Origin: Streptomyces sp. MMG1121
Lineage (GTDB): Bacteria > Actinomycetota > Actinomycetes > Streptomycetales > Streptomycetaceae
Assembly: GCF_001280015.1 (NCBI RefSeq)
Contig: NZ_LGDV01000234.1
Coordinates: forward strand, 1-28,551
Reading direction: 5' to 3'
Length of the DNA stretch: 28,551 bases
Positions 15,919 through 23,563 of the stretch are shown here, piece after piece; positions within the stretch are counted from its first letter, which is position 1; the number at the start of each line of letters is the position of its first letter. The notes beneath the pieces are model-generated. The model searched no databases. It had not been told where the DNA came from and saw only the letters and a list, made by a program, of their open reading frames with translations. The position numbers and the translations under genes are program-made.

Positions 15919-17111
15919 GCAAGGCCGATCAGCTCGGTACCGGCCGGTTCGGCGGGGCGCGGCCGGTCAGTGCCCGCCGCCAGGCCGTGGCCGCCGCGAC
16001 CGGGGTTCCCACCGAGGGCGTTGCGGCTCCTTCGGAACTTCCCGTCCATCGCATCAGTCCGAACCCGGACAACCCGCGCTCCAGTCTTGGAGACCTGACC
16101 GACCTCGCCGGGAGCCTGAAGACCCACGGGCAGAAGCAGGCGATCACGGTGATGAACCGTGACGCCTACGTCAAGGCCAACCCGGGGCTGGAGAACGCCC
16201 TCGAGGCGGACACCCTGTACGTCGTGGTGGACGGCAGCAGCCGGCTCGCCGCGGCGCGTGAGGCCGGGCTGGCCACCATCAAGGTGATGGTCAGCGACGA
16301 CCAGGGAGCCACTTCCGAGGAGCTGCTCGAGTCCGCCCTCGTCGCCAACATCCACCGGCAGGCGCTGGAGGAGATCGACGAAGCGCGGGCGCTGCAGCGG
16401 CTGCTGGTGATCCACGGGAGCCAGCGGGCCCTGGCCAAGCGCCTGCATCGCTCCCAGGGCTGGGTCTCGCAGCGGCTGGCCCTGCTCAACCTGACGCCCG
16501 GACTCCAGGCGCGTATCGGCGAGGAGCCCATCGATCTGCTGCGGGCGGTCGGCAACAAGCCCGCCGAGCAGCAGGAGGCGGCCCTGGAGGAACTGAAGGC
16601 GGAGCGGGCCCGGAAGGAAGCGGAGGACCGGGCCCGTGCGGAGGAGCCTCGGCGGGGCCCGGGTGATTACGCCGTAATCACCCCGCGCGCGGCGGCGGGT
16701 GGAGAGCCGGCCGGTGATTACGGCGTAATCACCGGCCCTTCCGAGGAGGAGGGGGAGAGCCCGGAGACGCCTGCCGGTGATTACGCCGTAATCACCCGTC
16801 CTCCCGAAGAACCGCAGGAGCCGGGGGAGTCAGCGGGGGCTGCGGCTTCGGAGAGGATTCCCGAGCCGCGTGCCCATGCCTCCTCGACGCGCACGGCCGA
16901 ACCTGGTGAACAGCCGGAGCAGCGGCTGCGGAAGGTGCCGTACGACGAGCCCGGATCACTGGCGATGCTGCTGGACGCGAAGATTCCCTCGGACGAGGTG
17001 TTCTTCGATCTGCTGCGCTTCCTCGGGACCAAGGGGCTGGAGCGGGATGCGAGCCGGCTGGTCGAGCTGGCTCAGTCCCTGGTCGAGCAGGCCGCTCCCC
17101 GGGTGGAGTGA
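15915..17111 (+). CDS. parB: ParB, partition DNA-binding protein
   Basis: A 398-aa protein. The N-terminal ParB/Srx domain (PVHRISPNPDNPRSS, then VVVDGSSRLAAARE in the CTPase-type fold, then ALVANIHRQ) is followed by a helix-turn-helix (SQRALAKRLHRSQGWVSQRL, about 169-188), a charged helix, a low-complexity linker (about 235-320) and a C-terminal dimerisation-like segment (SLAMLLDAKI, then FFDLLRFLG). The linker contains three Gly-Asp-Tyr-Ala/Gly-Val-Ile-Thr units starting at residues 250, 267 and 288, each encoded by a 19-bp palindrome. GTG at 15915 overlaps the parA stop. It is the best candidate for the protein that binds the palindromes. Confidence 0.93.
   Translation: MSKADQLGTGRFGGARPVSARRQAVAAATGVPTEGVAAPSELPVHRISPNPDNPRSSLGDLTDLAGSLKTHGQKQAITVMNRDAYVKANPGLENALEADTLYVVVDGSSRLAAAREAGLATIKVMVSDDQGATSEELLESALVANIHRQALEEIDEARALQRLLVIHGSQRALAKRLHRSQGWVSQRLALLNLTPGLQARIGEEPIDLLRAVGNKPAEQQEAALEELKAERARKEAEDRARAEEPRRGPGDYAVITPRAAAGGEPAGDYGVITGPSEEEGESPETPAGDYAVITRPPEEPQEPGESAGAAASERIPEPRAHASSTRTAEPGEQPEQRLRKVPYDEPGSLAMLLDAKIPSDEVFFDLLRFLGTKGLERDASRLVELAQSLVEQAAPRVE
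16663..16795. repeat. 19-bp palindromes, copies 2-4 (inside parB)
   Basis: Perfect copies at 16663-16681, 16714-16732 and 16777-16795 (spacings 51 and 63 bp, multiples of 3 as the frame requires). The central bases are C, G and C, so the encoded units alternate Ala, Gly, Ala. They lie in the linker of ParB, where extra residues would be tolerated. Confidence 0.9.
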
Positions 17112-17619
17112 ATCATCGCCGAGGCGAGGGACCGAACCACAGTGCCTGGAACGGTTCGGTCCCTGCCCTTCAGTCCCTGACAAAAACGCAGGTCAGAAGC
17201 GTCTGAGGAGCCCAGCAGGGACCGAAGGGACTCAACTTCCCAGTTATAAGCCTTTATGCGTGCGCGCGTATACGCGCGCGTATATAAGAAGCCTATTAAA
17301 CAGAACTAGCTCATAATTGGCGCGTTGAGTCCCTTCAGTCCCTGCCAGACCCCTGATTCCCCCTCTGACCTGCGGAAACACCCAGGGACTGAAGGGAGGG
17401 TCTCTAGCAGGGACCGAAGTGTTTGGTCCCTCGGGACAGACCCCCCTGAGTCACTTGAGGCGGGCTCAAGGGGCGGTAGGGACGGAGGGCCTGATGCCCC
17501 GCCACGCGGGAAAGCTGTGCCCTCTGCGGCGAGCCGGGGTCCTAGAGTGTTCCGAAATACAGTCCCTACAGTCCCTCCGATTCCCGGGGGGATCGGAACC
17601 CCGGCAGAAGGACGGACGC
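17112..17619. other. Origin-like region 1 (ori1) with GGGAC iterons
   Basis: About 500 bp without a gene, upstream of the primase genes. A 21-bp inverted repeat with one mismatch (17216-17236 and 17324-17344; core GAAGGGACTCAA / TTGAGTCCCTTC) encloses 87 bp holding a perfect 18-bp alternating purine-pyrimidine palindrome, GCGCGCGTATACGCGCGC (17262-17279), and an AT-rich tract (TATATAAGAAGCCTATTAAA, 17281-17300). An outer pair, CAGGTCAG (17189-17196) and CTGACCTG (17365-17372), frames the repeat. Further copies of CAGGGAC-YGAAG are at 17383 and 17408, CAGTCCCT at 17171, 17560 and 17569, and a GGGACCGAACC inverted pair at 17128 and 17153. The iterons, unwinding-type AT tract and adjacent helicase genes suggest a replication origin. 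Confidence 0.75.
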
Positions 17620-18732
17620 TTGCCCGGCCCCGCTGTGACGAGAGAGTCCGCAGCTCCAGTGCGGCCCGCATCACCCCATGCCGTGGCCCGCTGGTGCGCG
17701 GAGCAGGGGTGGCCGGTGCATCCCCTCGCGCCGGGCCGCAAGACGCCGGTCGCCAACTGTCCTTCCTGCAAGGAACGGTCGCATCTGCCCGCCGACTGCG
17801 CCTGTCTGCCCGTCGGCCGCCCGTGCCACGGGTTCCACGCCGCCACCACCGACGCCTCGCTGATCGACAGCTGGTGGGCGCGCACCCCGGGCCGTGGCGT
17901 CGGGATCGCCTGTGGGGGAGCGGACCTGGTCGTCATCGACGTCGACGCGCACAGCGCTCAGGTTCCGGACCGCGACCGGCTGCTGCCCGGCATCCCCATC
18001 CACGATTCCGTGAACCTGCGGGGACTTGCGTCCGGCTTCGACACCCTCGCACTCCTCGCCGCGCTGCGCGGACAGCCCAGCCCGGCCGAGGACACCGGCA
18101 CCCTGCGCGTGCGCACCCCGTCCGGGGGCCTGCACATCTGGTACCGCAATCCGCGCCCGGCCACCCGGCTGCGCTGCTCGACCGGGTCCAGCACCAAGGT
18201 CGCGCTGGCGTGGCAGGTCGACGTACGGGCGGACGGCGGCTACATCGTGGCCCCCACCACCCGTACCGCTCAGGGCACTTACCAGCCCGAGGGACCGGCC
18301 CGGCTGCCCGCCCCGCTGCCCGACTGGCTCGGTGGGGAACTCGGGCGGACCGGGCATCTGATCCAGCAGCGGCGGCTGTCCCTTCGGACCCGGCCCGAAG
18401 GGGACCGGGGTGATTACGGCGTAATCACCCGCCGACCGGGAGCTGTCACGGCAGCCGACGGGCAACGGGTGCTCGAGCCGCTGCTGGCCGATGTGGCCGC
18501 GTGCGCCCGTACGCCCGAGGGCGCGGCCTTCACCGAGAAGCTCAACAAGGCGGCCTACACCGCCGGAGGGCTCGCAGCGGCGGGGTATCTGGACGAGGAC
18601 ACCGCGCGGGCTCTGCTGCGCGGGGCCGCCGAGACCGCGCGGCCCCGGCAGAGTTCCCGCAACGCCCGCATCATCGACGACGGCCTCGCCGCGGGGTCCG
18701 CACGCCCGCTTCACCTCAAAGGACGTTCATGA
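17620..18732 (+). CDS. Primase-polymerase (bifunctional Prim-Pol N-terminal type)
   Basis: A 370-aa protein that likely synthesises primers for plasmid replication. The Prim-Pol core shows a Cys cluster (CPSCKERSHLPADCACL, possibly zinc-binding), the catalytic Asp pair Asp107/Asp109 in VVIDVDAH, and the SGGLHIWY motif at 168-175. The C-terminal third contains one Gly-Asp-Tyr-Gly-Val-Ile-Thr unit from a palindrome (18410-18428) and a helical tail (TARALLRGAAETA). The start is uncertain: TTG at 17620 has AAGGA 7 bp upstream; GTG at 17635 is also possible; the longer frame from 17419 would run through ori1 iterons. The stop overlaps the helicase start by 4 bp. Confidence 0.85.
   Translation: MPGPAVTRESAAPVRPASPHAVARWCAEQGWPVHPLAPGRKTPVANCPSCKERSHLPADCACLPVGRPCHGFHAATTDASLIDSWWARTPGRGVGIACGGADLVVIDVDAHSAQVPDRDRLLPGIPIHDSVNLRGLASGFDTLALLAALRGQPSPAEDTGTLRVRTPSGGLHIWYRNPRPATRLRCSTGSSTKVALAWQVDVRADGGYIVAPTTRTAQGTYQPEGPARLPAPLPDWLGGELGRTGHLIQQRRLSLRTRPEGDRGDYGVITRRPGAVTAADGQRVLEPLLADVAACARTPEGAAFTEKLNKAAYTAGGLAAAGYLDEDTARALLRGAAETARPRQSSRNARIIDDGLAAGSARPLHLKGRS
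18410..18428. repeat. 19-bp palindrome, copy 5 (inside the primase-polymerase gene)
   Basis: A perfect copy with central G, in frame, between the Prim-Pol core and the C-terminal helical part, again at a probable linker. Confidence 0.9.
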
Positions 18733-20345
18733 GCAGCGCCGAGACCCCGCGCTTCGACGCCAGCGCCGCCGCTCAGCACATGCTGGACCTGGAGAAGGCG
18801 GCCGCCCGCCCGGCAGCGCTGCCCGCGCAGGCCCAGTCCTCGCCGGCCGCTCAGCCGCCCGGTGATTACGGCGTCATCACCGCCCCCTCCAAGGGAGACC
18901 GGCGGAGCCCGCAGCCCCCCGCCGGTGATTACGCCGTAATCACCCAGCTGCCCTCCGCCCTGGTACCGAGCAGTCTCAGCGACCGTGGCAACGCCAAGCT
19001 GTTCGTCCGGCTCTACCGCGACCAGTTCCGCCATGTCGAGGGCCTGGGCTGGTATGCGTGGGACGGCTACCGGTGGAAGCGGGCCGGGGGAGAGAAGGCT
19101 GTTCTGTGGGCTGCGGGGGAGATGGCCGAGGAGATGCCGGAGAGCGATCCGCGCGGACTGTTCAACGACCGCGAGCTGCTCCGGCACAAGAAGCGGACCC
19201 TGTCGACCACCGGCATGAAGGCCCTTCTGACCCAGGCGAAGGCCTCCCCGGATCTCTCCGTGGATCCCGACACGCTCGACGGCGACCCGTACGCGCTGTG
19301 CACCCCGGCCGGGATCGTCGACCTCAACACGGGCCTGCTGCGCAAGGCCGACCCCACCCGGGACTTCCACTCCCGTGCCACGAGCGTCGCCCCGCAGCGC
19401 AGCGAGACGCCGCGCTGGCACCGGTTCCTGGCGGACACCTTCGGCGAGGACGCCGAGGGCCGGGAGATGATCGACTTCCTGCATCTGCTGCTGGGCTACT
19501 CCATCACCGGTGACGTCGGCGCCCAGGTCCTGCCCTTCCTGCACGGCCACGGCAAGAACGGCAAGAGCGTCCTGCTCGACACCATGATCCAGATCCTGGG
19601 GGACTACGCGGACGCGGCGCCGCCCGGATTCCTCATGGACCGCGGGGCCTTCTCCGAGCACTCCACCGAACTCACCGAACTGCACGGCCGCCGGCTCATC
19701 GTGTGCAGCGAACTCAAGCCGAACGACAAGTTCGACGAGGCCCGGGTGCGGCTGCTGACCGGCGGAGACAAGATCAAGGCCCGCCGGATGCGGCAGGACT
19801 ACTTCTCCTTCACGCCCACCCACCACCTGTGGCTGCTGGGCAACCACCGGCCCGAAGTCACCACGGGCGGCTTCGCGTTCTGGCGCCGGATCCGCCTTTT
19901 GCCCTTCGAGCGTACGGTCCCCGAGCATCGCAAGATCGACAACCTGGCCTTCGAACTCGTCCGGGACGAAGGCCCCGGCATCCTGCAGTGGCTCATCGAC
20001 GGCGCCCGTCGCTACCTCACCACCCGCGACAGCCTCGAGGGCCCCGACCGCGTCCGTATCGCGACCACCGCATACGCCAACACCGAGGACCACATCGGCC
20101 GCTTCCTCACCGAGTGCTGCACCCGGGACCTGGAGGTCCAGCCCGACCCCCGCGTCGAACAGGGCCTGCTCTACACCGCGTACGTCGCCTGGTGCAGTGC
20201 CGGCGAGGGCATCCGCCCGGCAGGCGCCCGCGCCTTCGCCACCCGGGTCCGGCAGGAGGTCGGTCTCGCCTCGCCCGCCGACATGATCAAATCCAACGGC
20301 CGCAAGTACTACCCCCGCCTCGCCCTGCTGGACACACGCTCATGA
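18729..20345 (+). CDS. SF3 helicase / phage-plasmid primase P4 family (module 1)
   Basis: A 538-aa replication helicase of the P4/D5 type. After a disordered N-terminus (residues 1-80, with two palindrome-encoded units near 45-70) come the D5-N-like region (LSDRGNAKLFVRLYRDQFRHV), Walker A GHGKNGKS at 273-280, Walker B LIVCSEL, SF3 motif C HHLWLLGNHRP, then RRIRLLPFERTVP and the C-terminal winged-helix-like part ending SNGRKYYPRLAL. ATG at 18729 has AAAGGA upstream and overlaps the primase-polymerase stop. Together with that protein it would unwind and prime at ori1. A second copy lies at 21643-23142, closely similar from the LSDRGNAKLF block onward. Confidence 0.92.
   Translation: MSSAETPRFDASAAAQHMLDLEKAAARPAALPAQAQSSPAAQPPGDYGVITAPSKGDRRSPQPPAGDYAVITQLPSALVPSSLSDRGNAKLFVRLYRDQFRHVEGLGWYAWDGYRWKRAGGEKAVLWAAGEMAEEMPESDPRGLFNDRELLRHKKRTLSTTGMKALLTQAKASPDLSVDPDTLDGDPYALCTPAGIVDLNTGLLRKADPTRDFHSRATSVAPQRSETPRWHRFLADTFGEDAEGREMIDFLHLLLGYSITGDVGAQVLPFLHGHGKNGKSVLLDTMIQILGDYADAAPPGFLMDRGAFSEHSTELTELHGRRLIVCSELKPNDKFDEARVRLLTGGDKIKARRMRQDYFSFTPTHHLWLLGNHRPEVTTGGFAFWRRIRLLPFERTVPEHRKIDNLAFELVRDEGPGILQWLIDGARRYLTTRDSLEGPDRVRIATTAYANTEDHIGRFLTECCTRDLEVQPDPRVEQGLLYTAYVAWCSAGEGIRPAGARAFATRVRQEVGLASPADMIKSNGRKYYPRLALLDTRS
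18862..18943. repeat. 19-bp palindromes, copies 6-7 (inside helicase 1)
   Basis: 18862-18880 has one change (GTCATCAC for GTAATCAC), which is synonymous in the gene (Val GTA to GTC). 18925-18943 is perfect. They lie 63 bp apart in the N-terminal linker of the helicase, in the frame Gly-Asp-Tyr-Gly/Ala-Val-Ile-Thr. Confidence 0.88.
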
Positions 20346-20381
20346 ATCCACCCTCAGCACATCCCCCCGGCCCGGTCGTGG

Positions 20382-20439
20382 GTGATTACGGCGTAATCAC
20401 CCACGGACCCCACCGCCGAGGTGATTACGCCGTAATCAC
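20382..20439. repeat. 19-bp palindromes, copies 8-9 (after helicase 1)
   Basis: Two perfect copies at 20382-20400 and 20421-20439, 39 bp apart, in the gap between helicase 1 and its small downstream gene. The corresponding gap does not exist in module 2, where the two genes overlap. Confidence 0.9.
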
Positions 20440-20461
20440 TCCCGCGTCCCACCGCCGGCGG

Positions 20462-20546
20462 CGTCCGCTGTGCGGCCTGGCGCCTCTACCGACTCGCCGC
20501 TGTGCGGCCTACGATCGTCCGGCAGCGCCAGGCCGCACAGCGGACG
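20462..20546. repeat. 22-bp perfect inverted repeat with an internal third copy
   Basis: Arms at 20462-20483 and 20525-20546 (core CGCTGTGCGGCCTGGCGC and complement) flank 41 bp that contains a direct copy of CCGCTGTGCGGCCT at 20497-20510. It could form a large hairpin ending the replication operon, or be an operator for the small gene starting at 20608. Confidence 0.75.
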
Positions 20547-20607
20547 GCCCGCCCCACCCCGAGGCGGCTCGCCGCCCGGCCCGGCACACACAGGAGGGGC
20601 AGCGGCC

Positions 20608-20997
20608 ATGAGCTCGCTACTGACCGAGGGCGATCTCACCCACGAAGCGCACGTGGTGTGGCTGGAGGACCCCGAGAACCTCGACTACGTCCGTCAGGCC
20701 CTCGACAAGACCCCCCGCCGCCGCAACAAGCCCCGCTACGCCCGGGACGGCCGGATGGTCGGCTACGCCGAACTCGACGACCACGCCGAGGCGGACCCCG
20801 ACAGCGGCCTGTACCGCCGCCGGGTCTTCTTCCTGCTGCCGCACGACCGGGACGCCCAGCCCGACGGCCTGTACCAGGAGGGCGCGCCCGGGGAAGCCGT
20901 GGACCCACGCACGATCGAGGTCAGGAGGGTGGGGGAGAAGACCCCGCGTTCCCAGCGGGGGCCCGCTGCTGTCACAGGCACGCAGGTCTCCCGTTAG
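20608..20997 (+). CDS. Small replication-linked protein of unknown function, copy 1
   Basis: A 129-aa protein I do not recognise. The conserved core is HEAHVVWLEDPENLDYVRQA, then RDGRMVGYAEL and YRRRVFFLLPHDRDAQPDGL, with a Pro/Arg-rich tail. AGGAGGGG lies upstream of the ATG. A paralogue (23139-23540) shares the core and follows the second helicase, so the pairing with an SF3 helicase is conserved within this element. That suggests a replication accessory protein (loader, origin-binding or copy-control factor), which is inference. Here it is separated from helicase 1 by palindromes and an inverted repeat. Confidence 0.85.
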   Translation: MSSLLTEGDLTHEAHVVWLEDPENLDYVRQALDKTPRRRNKPRYARDGRMVGYAELDDHAEADPDSGLYRRRVFFLLPHDRDAQPDGLYQEGAPGEAVDPRTIEVRRVGEKTPRSQRGPAAVTGTQVSR

Positions 20998-21642
20998 ACG
21001 TTTTCTGGGCCGCGTGACGCCCCCCGGCTGGAGAGGTGCTGCAGGGTCGCTCAAGGCGTTCTCGCGGACGTTCCGGGCACCGTCACCTTCTTTCAGTCGC
21101 TTTTCAGTCGCTGGGGCCGGGCGGCCTGCGGGGCAGCGACTGAAAGCCAGCGACCGGATACGGCGTCGGTCGCTCCCCTCCTGTGGGAAGAACACGCAGG
21201 TCAGGACGGGGTGTTGGAGAAGACAGCGACTGAAGCGACTCAAGGGTCCGGTATATCAGTGCAATGCGTGTGCGTGTGTGCGTCATAGATAGAGACCTTG
21301 AGTCGCTTCAGTCGCTGTTCGGTTGTCGTAGGCGCTGTGACCTGTGCTTTTGTGGGGCTGAGGGGACCGACTGAGCGACGCTCTCGGTAGCTGGCCCGTT
21401 TTCGCGTGAGTCGCTGGTTTCCGTCAGCGCGTCGAAAATTGTTTCCCACGAGCCACTTTGGTGAGCGCAGGCTTCGCTACTCTGTGTCGGTCGCTCAGTC
21501 GCTTCGGTCGCTGACGGGGGGTGCGCATGGCCTCTGAGCTGCGGGGCTCAGTCGACTTCGCCCGCGGTCTTCGGTCTCTGGCAGGCGTCGGCGGTGCCGT
21601 GCGCGCAGGCCGGATACGGCCGCCCTATCCGGGAGGCCGGCG
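20998..21642. other. Origin-like region 2 (ori2) with GCGAC iterons
   Basis: 645 bp, largely non-coding. A perfect 23-bp inverted repeat (21223-21245 and 21296-21318; core GAAGCGACTCAAGG / CCTTGAGTCGCTTC) encloses 50 bp with GTATATCA and an alternating GTGTGCGTGTGTGCG tract. An outer pair, CAGGTCAG (21197-21204) and TGACCTG (21338-21344), sits at the same distances as in ori1. More iterons include TTTCAGTCGCT twice at 21091-21112, CAGCGACTGAAAG at 21134, GACTGAGCGAC at 21369, and a cluster GTCGGTCGCTCAGTCGCTTC from 21486. It is the module 2 equivalent of ori1, with GCGAC replacing GGGAC. Confidence 0.75.
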
Positions 21643-21646
21643 ATGA
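21527..21646 (+). CDS. Possible 39-aa leader peptide coupled to helicase 2
   Basis: ATG at 21527 follows GGGGGG by 5 bp and the frame ends in a TGA that overlaps the helicase 2 start (ATGA, 21643-21646). The peptide is Arg/Gly-rich (starting MASELRGSVDFARGL) and resembles nothing I know. It occupies the place of the primase-polymerase gene in module 1. It may be a coupling leader, a remnant or chance. Confidence 0.35.
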   Translation: MASELRGSVDFARGLRSLAGVGGAVRAGRIRPPYPGGRR

Positions 21647-23142
21647 CCTCCGACGAGCAGGCCCTGTTTCACTTCGACGCACAGGCCGCCGCCGCGCAGA
21701 TCCTCGCCCAGCCCGTCTCCCTGCCCGCTCCCCGGGACCACCGTGACGCCGGCGAGGCCACGGCCGACGGGCTGCTGCCGGACACGCTCAGCGACCGGGG
21801 CAACGCCAAGCTGTTCGTGAAGTTCTACTCGAACGCGTACCGGCACGTGCCCGGGCTCGGCTGGTTCCGGTGGGACAGCACGCGCTGGCAGATCGACGAG
21901 GACGAGACCGTGCTGTGGGCGGCCGGTGATCTCGCGGAGTCCATCGCGACCACCGATCCCCGCGGCGTGCACAGCACCGGTGCGCTGCAGCAGCACCGCC
22001 GCCGGGCGCTGAGCACCAACGGCATCAACGCGCTGCTCGCACAGGCGAAGTCGGCGCCGGGCATGGTGCTCAACGCCGCGCAACTGGACGCCGACCCGTA
22101 TGCGCTGTGCACGCCGACCGGGGTCGTCGACCTGCGCACCGGCCGGCTCCACCGGCCCGACCCGAACCGGGACTTCCACTCCCGCTCCACCACCGTGGCC
22201 CCGCAGTCGATGCCGACGCCGCGCTGGGACCGGTTCCTGGCGGACACCTTCGGCGAGGACGCCGAAGGCCGGGAGATGACCGAGTTCCTGCATCTGCTGC
22301 TGGGGTACTCCATCACCGGTGACGTCGGCGCCCAGGTGCTGCCCTTCCTGTTCGGCTCCGGCAAGAACGGCAAGTCGGTACTGCTGGATGTGGTGATGAA
22401 GCTGATCGGTGACTACGCGGACGCCGCCCCGCCCGGGTTCCTGATGGCCCGCCCCTACGAGGGCCACCCCACCGATCTCGCCGAACTGCACGGCCGGCGG
22501 GTCATCGTGTGCAACGAGGTCAAGCCGGGCGACCGCTTCGACGAGGCCCGGGTCAAACTGCTGACCGGCGGCGACCGCATCAAGGCCCGCCGGATGCGGC
22601 AGGACTTCTTCAGCTTCCGGCCCACCCACAAGCTCTGGCTGCTGGGCAACCACCGTCCCGAGGTGGGCACCGGCGGCTTCGCCTTCTGGCGGCGGATGCG
22701 GCTGATCCCGTTCGAACGCGTCGTGTCCGACGACCGCAAGATCGACAACCTGGCGGACATCCTCGTCAACGAGGAGGGCCCCGGCATCCTCAACTGGCTC
22801 ATCACGGGCGCCCGGCGCTATCTGGCGGGCGAGAAGGAGCTGAGCGGGCCGGAGCGCGTACGGATCGCCACGACCGCCTATGCCGACACCGAGGACTACA
22901 CCGGGCGTTTTCTCGGCGAAAGCTGCCGGATCGAGCCCGGTATGCGAGCCGAGCAAGCCAGGCTCTACGCGGTGTACAAGACATGGTGTCAGAATGAGGG
23001 GGCCCCGGCCGTGTCATCCCGGGCGTTCGCGGCACGGGTTCGCGAGGTGGTAGGGCTCGCGTCGCCCAGGGAGATGATCCTCTCCAACCAGCGCAAGTAC
23101 TACCCGGGCATCGGACTGGTCGCCGACGAGGAGACAGCATGA
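21643..23142 (+). CDS. SF3 helicase / phage-plasmid primase P4 family (module 2)
   Basis: A 499-aa paralogue of helicase 1. From LSDRGNAKLFVKFYSNAYRHV onward the two align almost without gaps: DPYALCTPTGVVDLRTG, then LADTFGEDAEGREM.EFLHLL, Walker A GSGKNGKS at 238-245, VIVCNEVKPGDRFDEARVKL, HKLWLLGNHRPEVGTGGFAFW and the C-terminal NQRKYYPGIGL. The N-terminal linker is shorter and has no palindrome-encoded units. GGGAGG precedes ATG 21643, and the stop overlaps the small gene (ATGA). There is no primase-polymerase in this module, so it may borrow that of module 1 or use host primase. Confidence 0.92.
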   Translation: MTSDEQALFHFDAQAAAAQILAQPVSLPAPRDHRDAGEATADGLLPDTLSDRGNAKLFVKFYSNAYRHVPGLGWFRWDSTRWQIDEDETVLWAAGDLAESIATTDPRGVHSTGALQQHRRRALSTNGINALLAQAKSAPGMVLNAAQLDADPYALCTPTGVVDLRTGRLHRPDPNRDFHSRSTTVAPQSMPTPRWDRFLADTFGEDAEGREMTEFLHLLLGYSITGDVGAQVLPFLFGSGKNGKSVLLDVVMKLIGDYADAAPPGFLMARPYEGHPTDLAELHGRRVIVCNEVKPGDRFDEARVKLLTGGDRIKARRMRQDFFSFRPTHKLWLLGNHRPEVGTGGFAFWRRMRLIPFERVVSDDRKIDNLADILVNEEGPGILNWLITGARRYLAGEKELSGPERVRIATTAYADTEDYTGRFLGESCRIEPGMRAEQARLYAVYKTWCQNEGAPAVSSRAFAARVREVVGLASPREMILSNQRKYYPGIGLVADEETA

Positions 23143-23540
23143 GTGCCCTCATCGCAGAGGACGAGATCGTCCACGAGGTCGACTTCGTCTGGCTCGAGGA
23201 CATCGGCAAGCTGGACTACGTGCGTCAGAGCCTCGACCGGCTGCCGACCCGCCGCAGCAGGCCCGCCTACCACCGCGACGGCCGGATGGTCGGCTACGCG
23301 CTGCTCGGGCCCGAGGCCAAACCCTCCCGCTCCTCGGGCACGTTCCGCCGCCGTGTCTTCTGGCTGCTCCCGCACGACCGCGACACCGCCCCCGACGGGC
23401 TGTACGCCACCGGGGCCCCCGCCGAGGCCGTGGACCCGCGCACCCTCGCCCCGGGCACCAAGGGCCGCAAGACGGAACGCTCGGGGGGCGGACCGGCCTC
23501 TCCCGCGGTGCAGGAGCTGGGTCTCACCCTGCCGTTGTGA
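23139..23540 (+). CDS. Small replication-linked protein of unknown function, copy 2
   Basis: A 133-aa paralogue of the 20608-20997 product: HEVDFVWLEDIGKLDYVRQS, RDGRMVGYALL, RRRVFWLLPHDRDTAPDGLY and AEAVDPRT are shared and the tail differs. It starts inside the helicase 2 stop codon with GAGGAGA upstream, so it is translationally coupled. This tight coupling is probably the ancestral arrangement and supports a shared function with the helicase. Confidence 0.85.
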   Translation: MSALIAEDEIVHEVDFVWLEDIGKLDYVRQSLDRLPTRRSRPAYHRDGRMVGYALLGPEAKPSRSSGTFRRRVFWLLPHDRDTAPDGLYATGAPAEAVDPRTLAPGTKGRKTERSGGGPASPAVQELGLTLPL

Positions 23541-23563
23541 GCCGGCGCCGGACGGTCCCCGGA

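Noticed and set aside
17419..17619. Extended N-terminus of the primase-polymerase
   Set aside because: It would translate ori1 iterons; the Prim-Pol core begins after residue 20 of the shorter start and AAGGA precedes TTG 17620.
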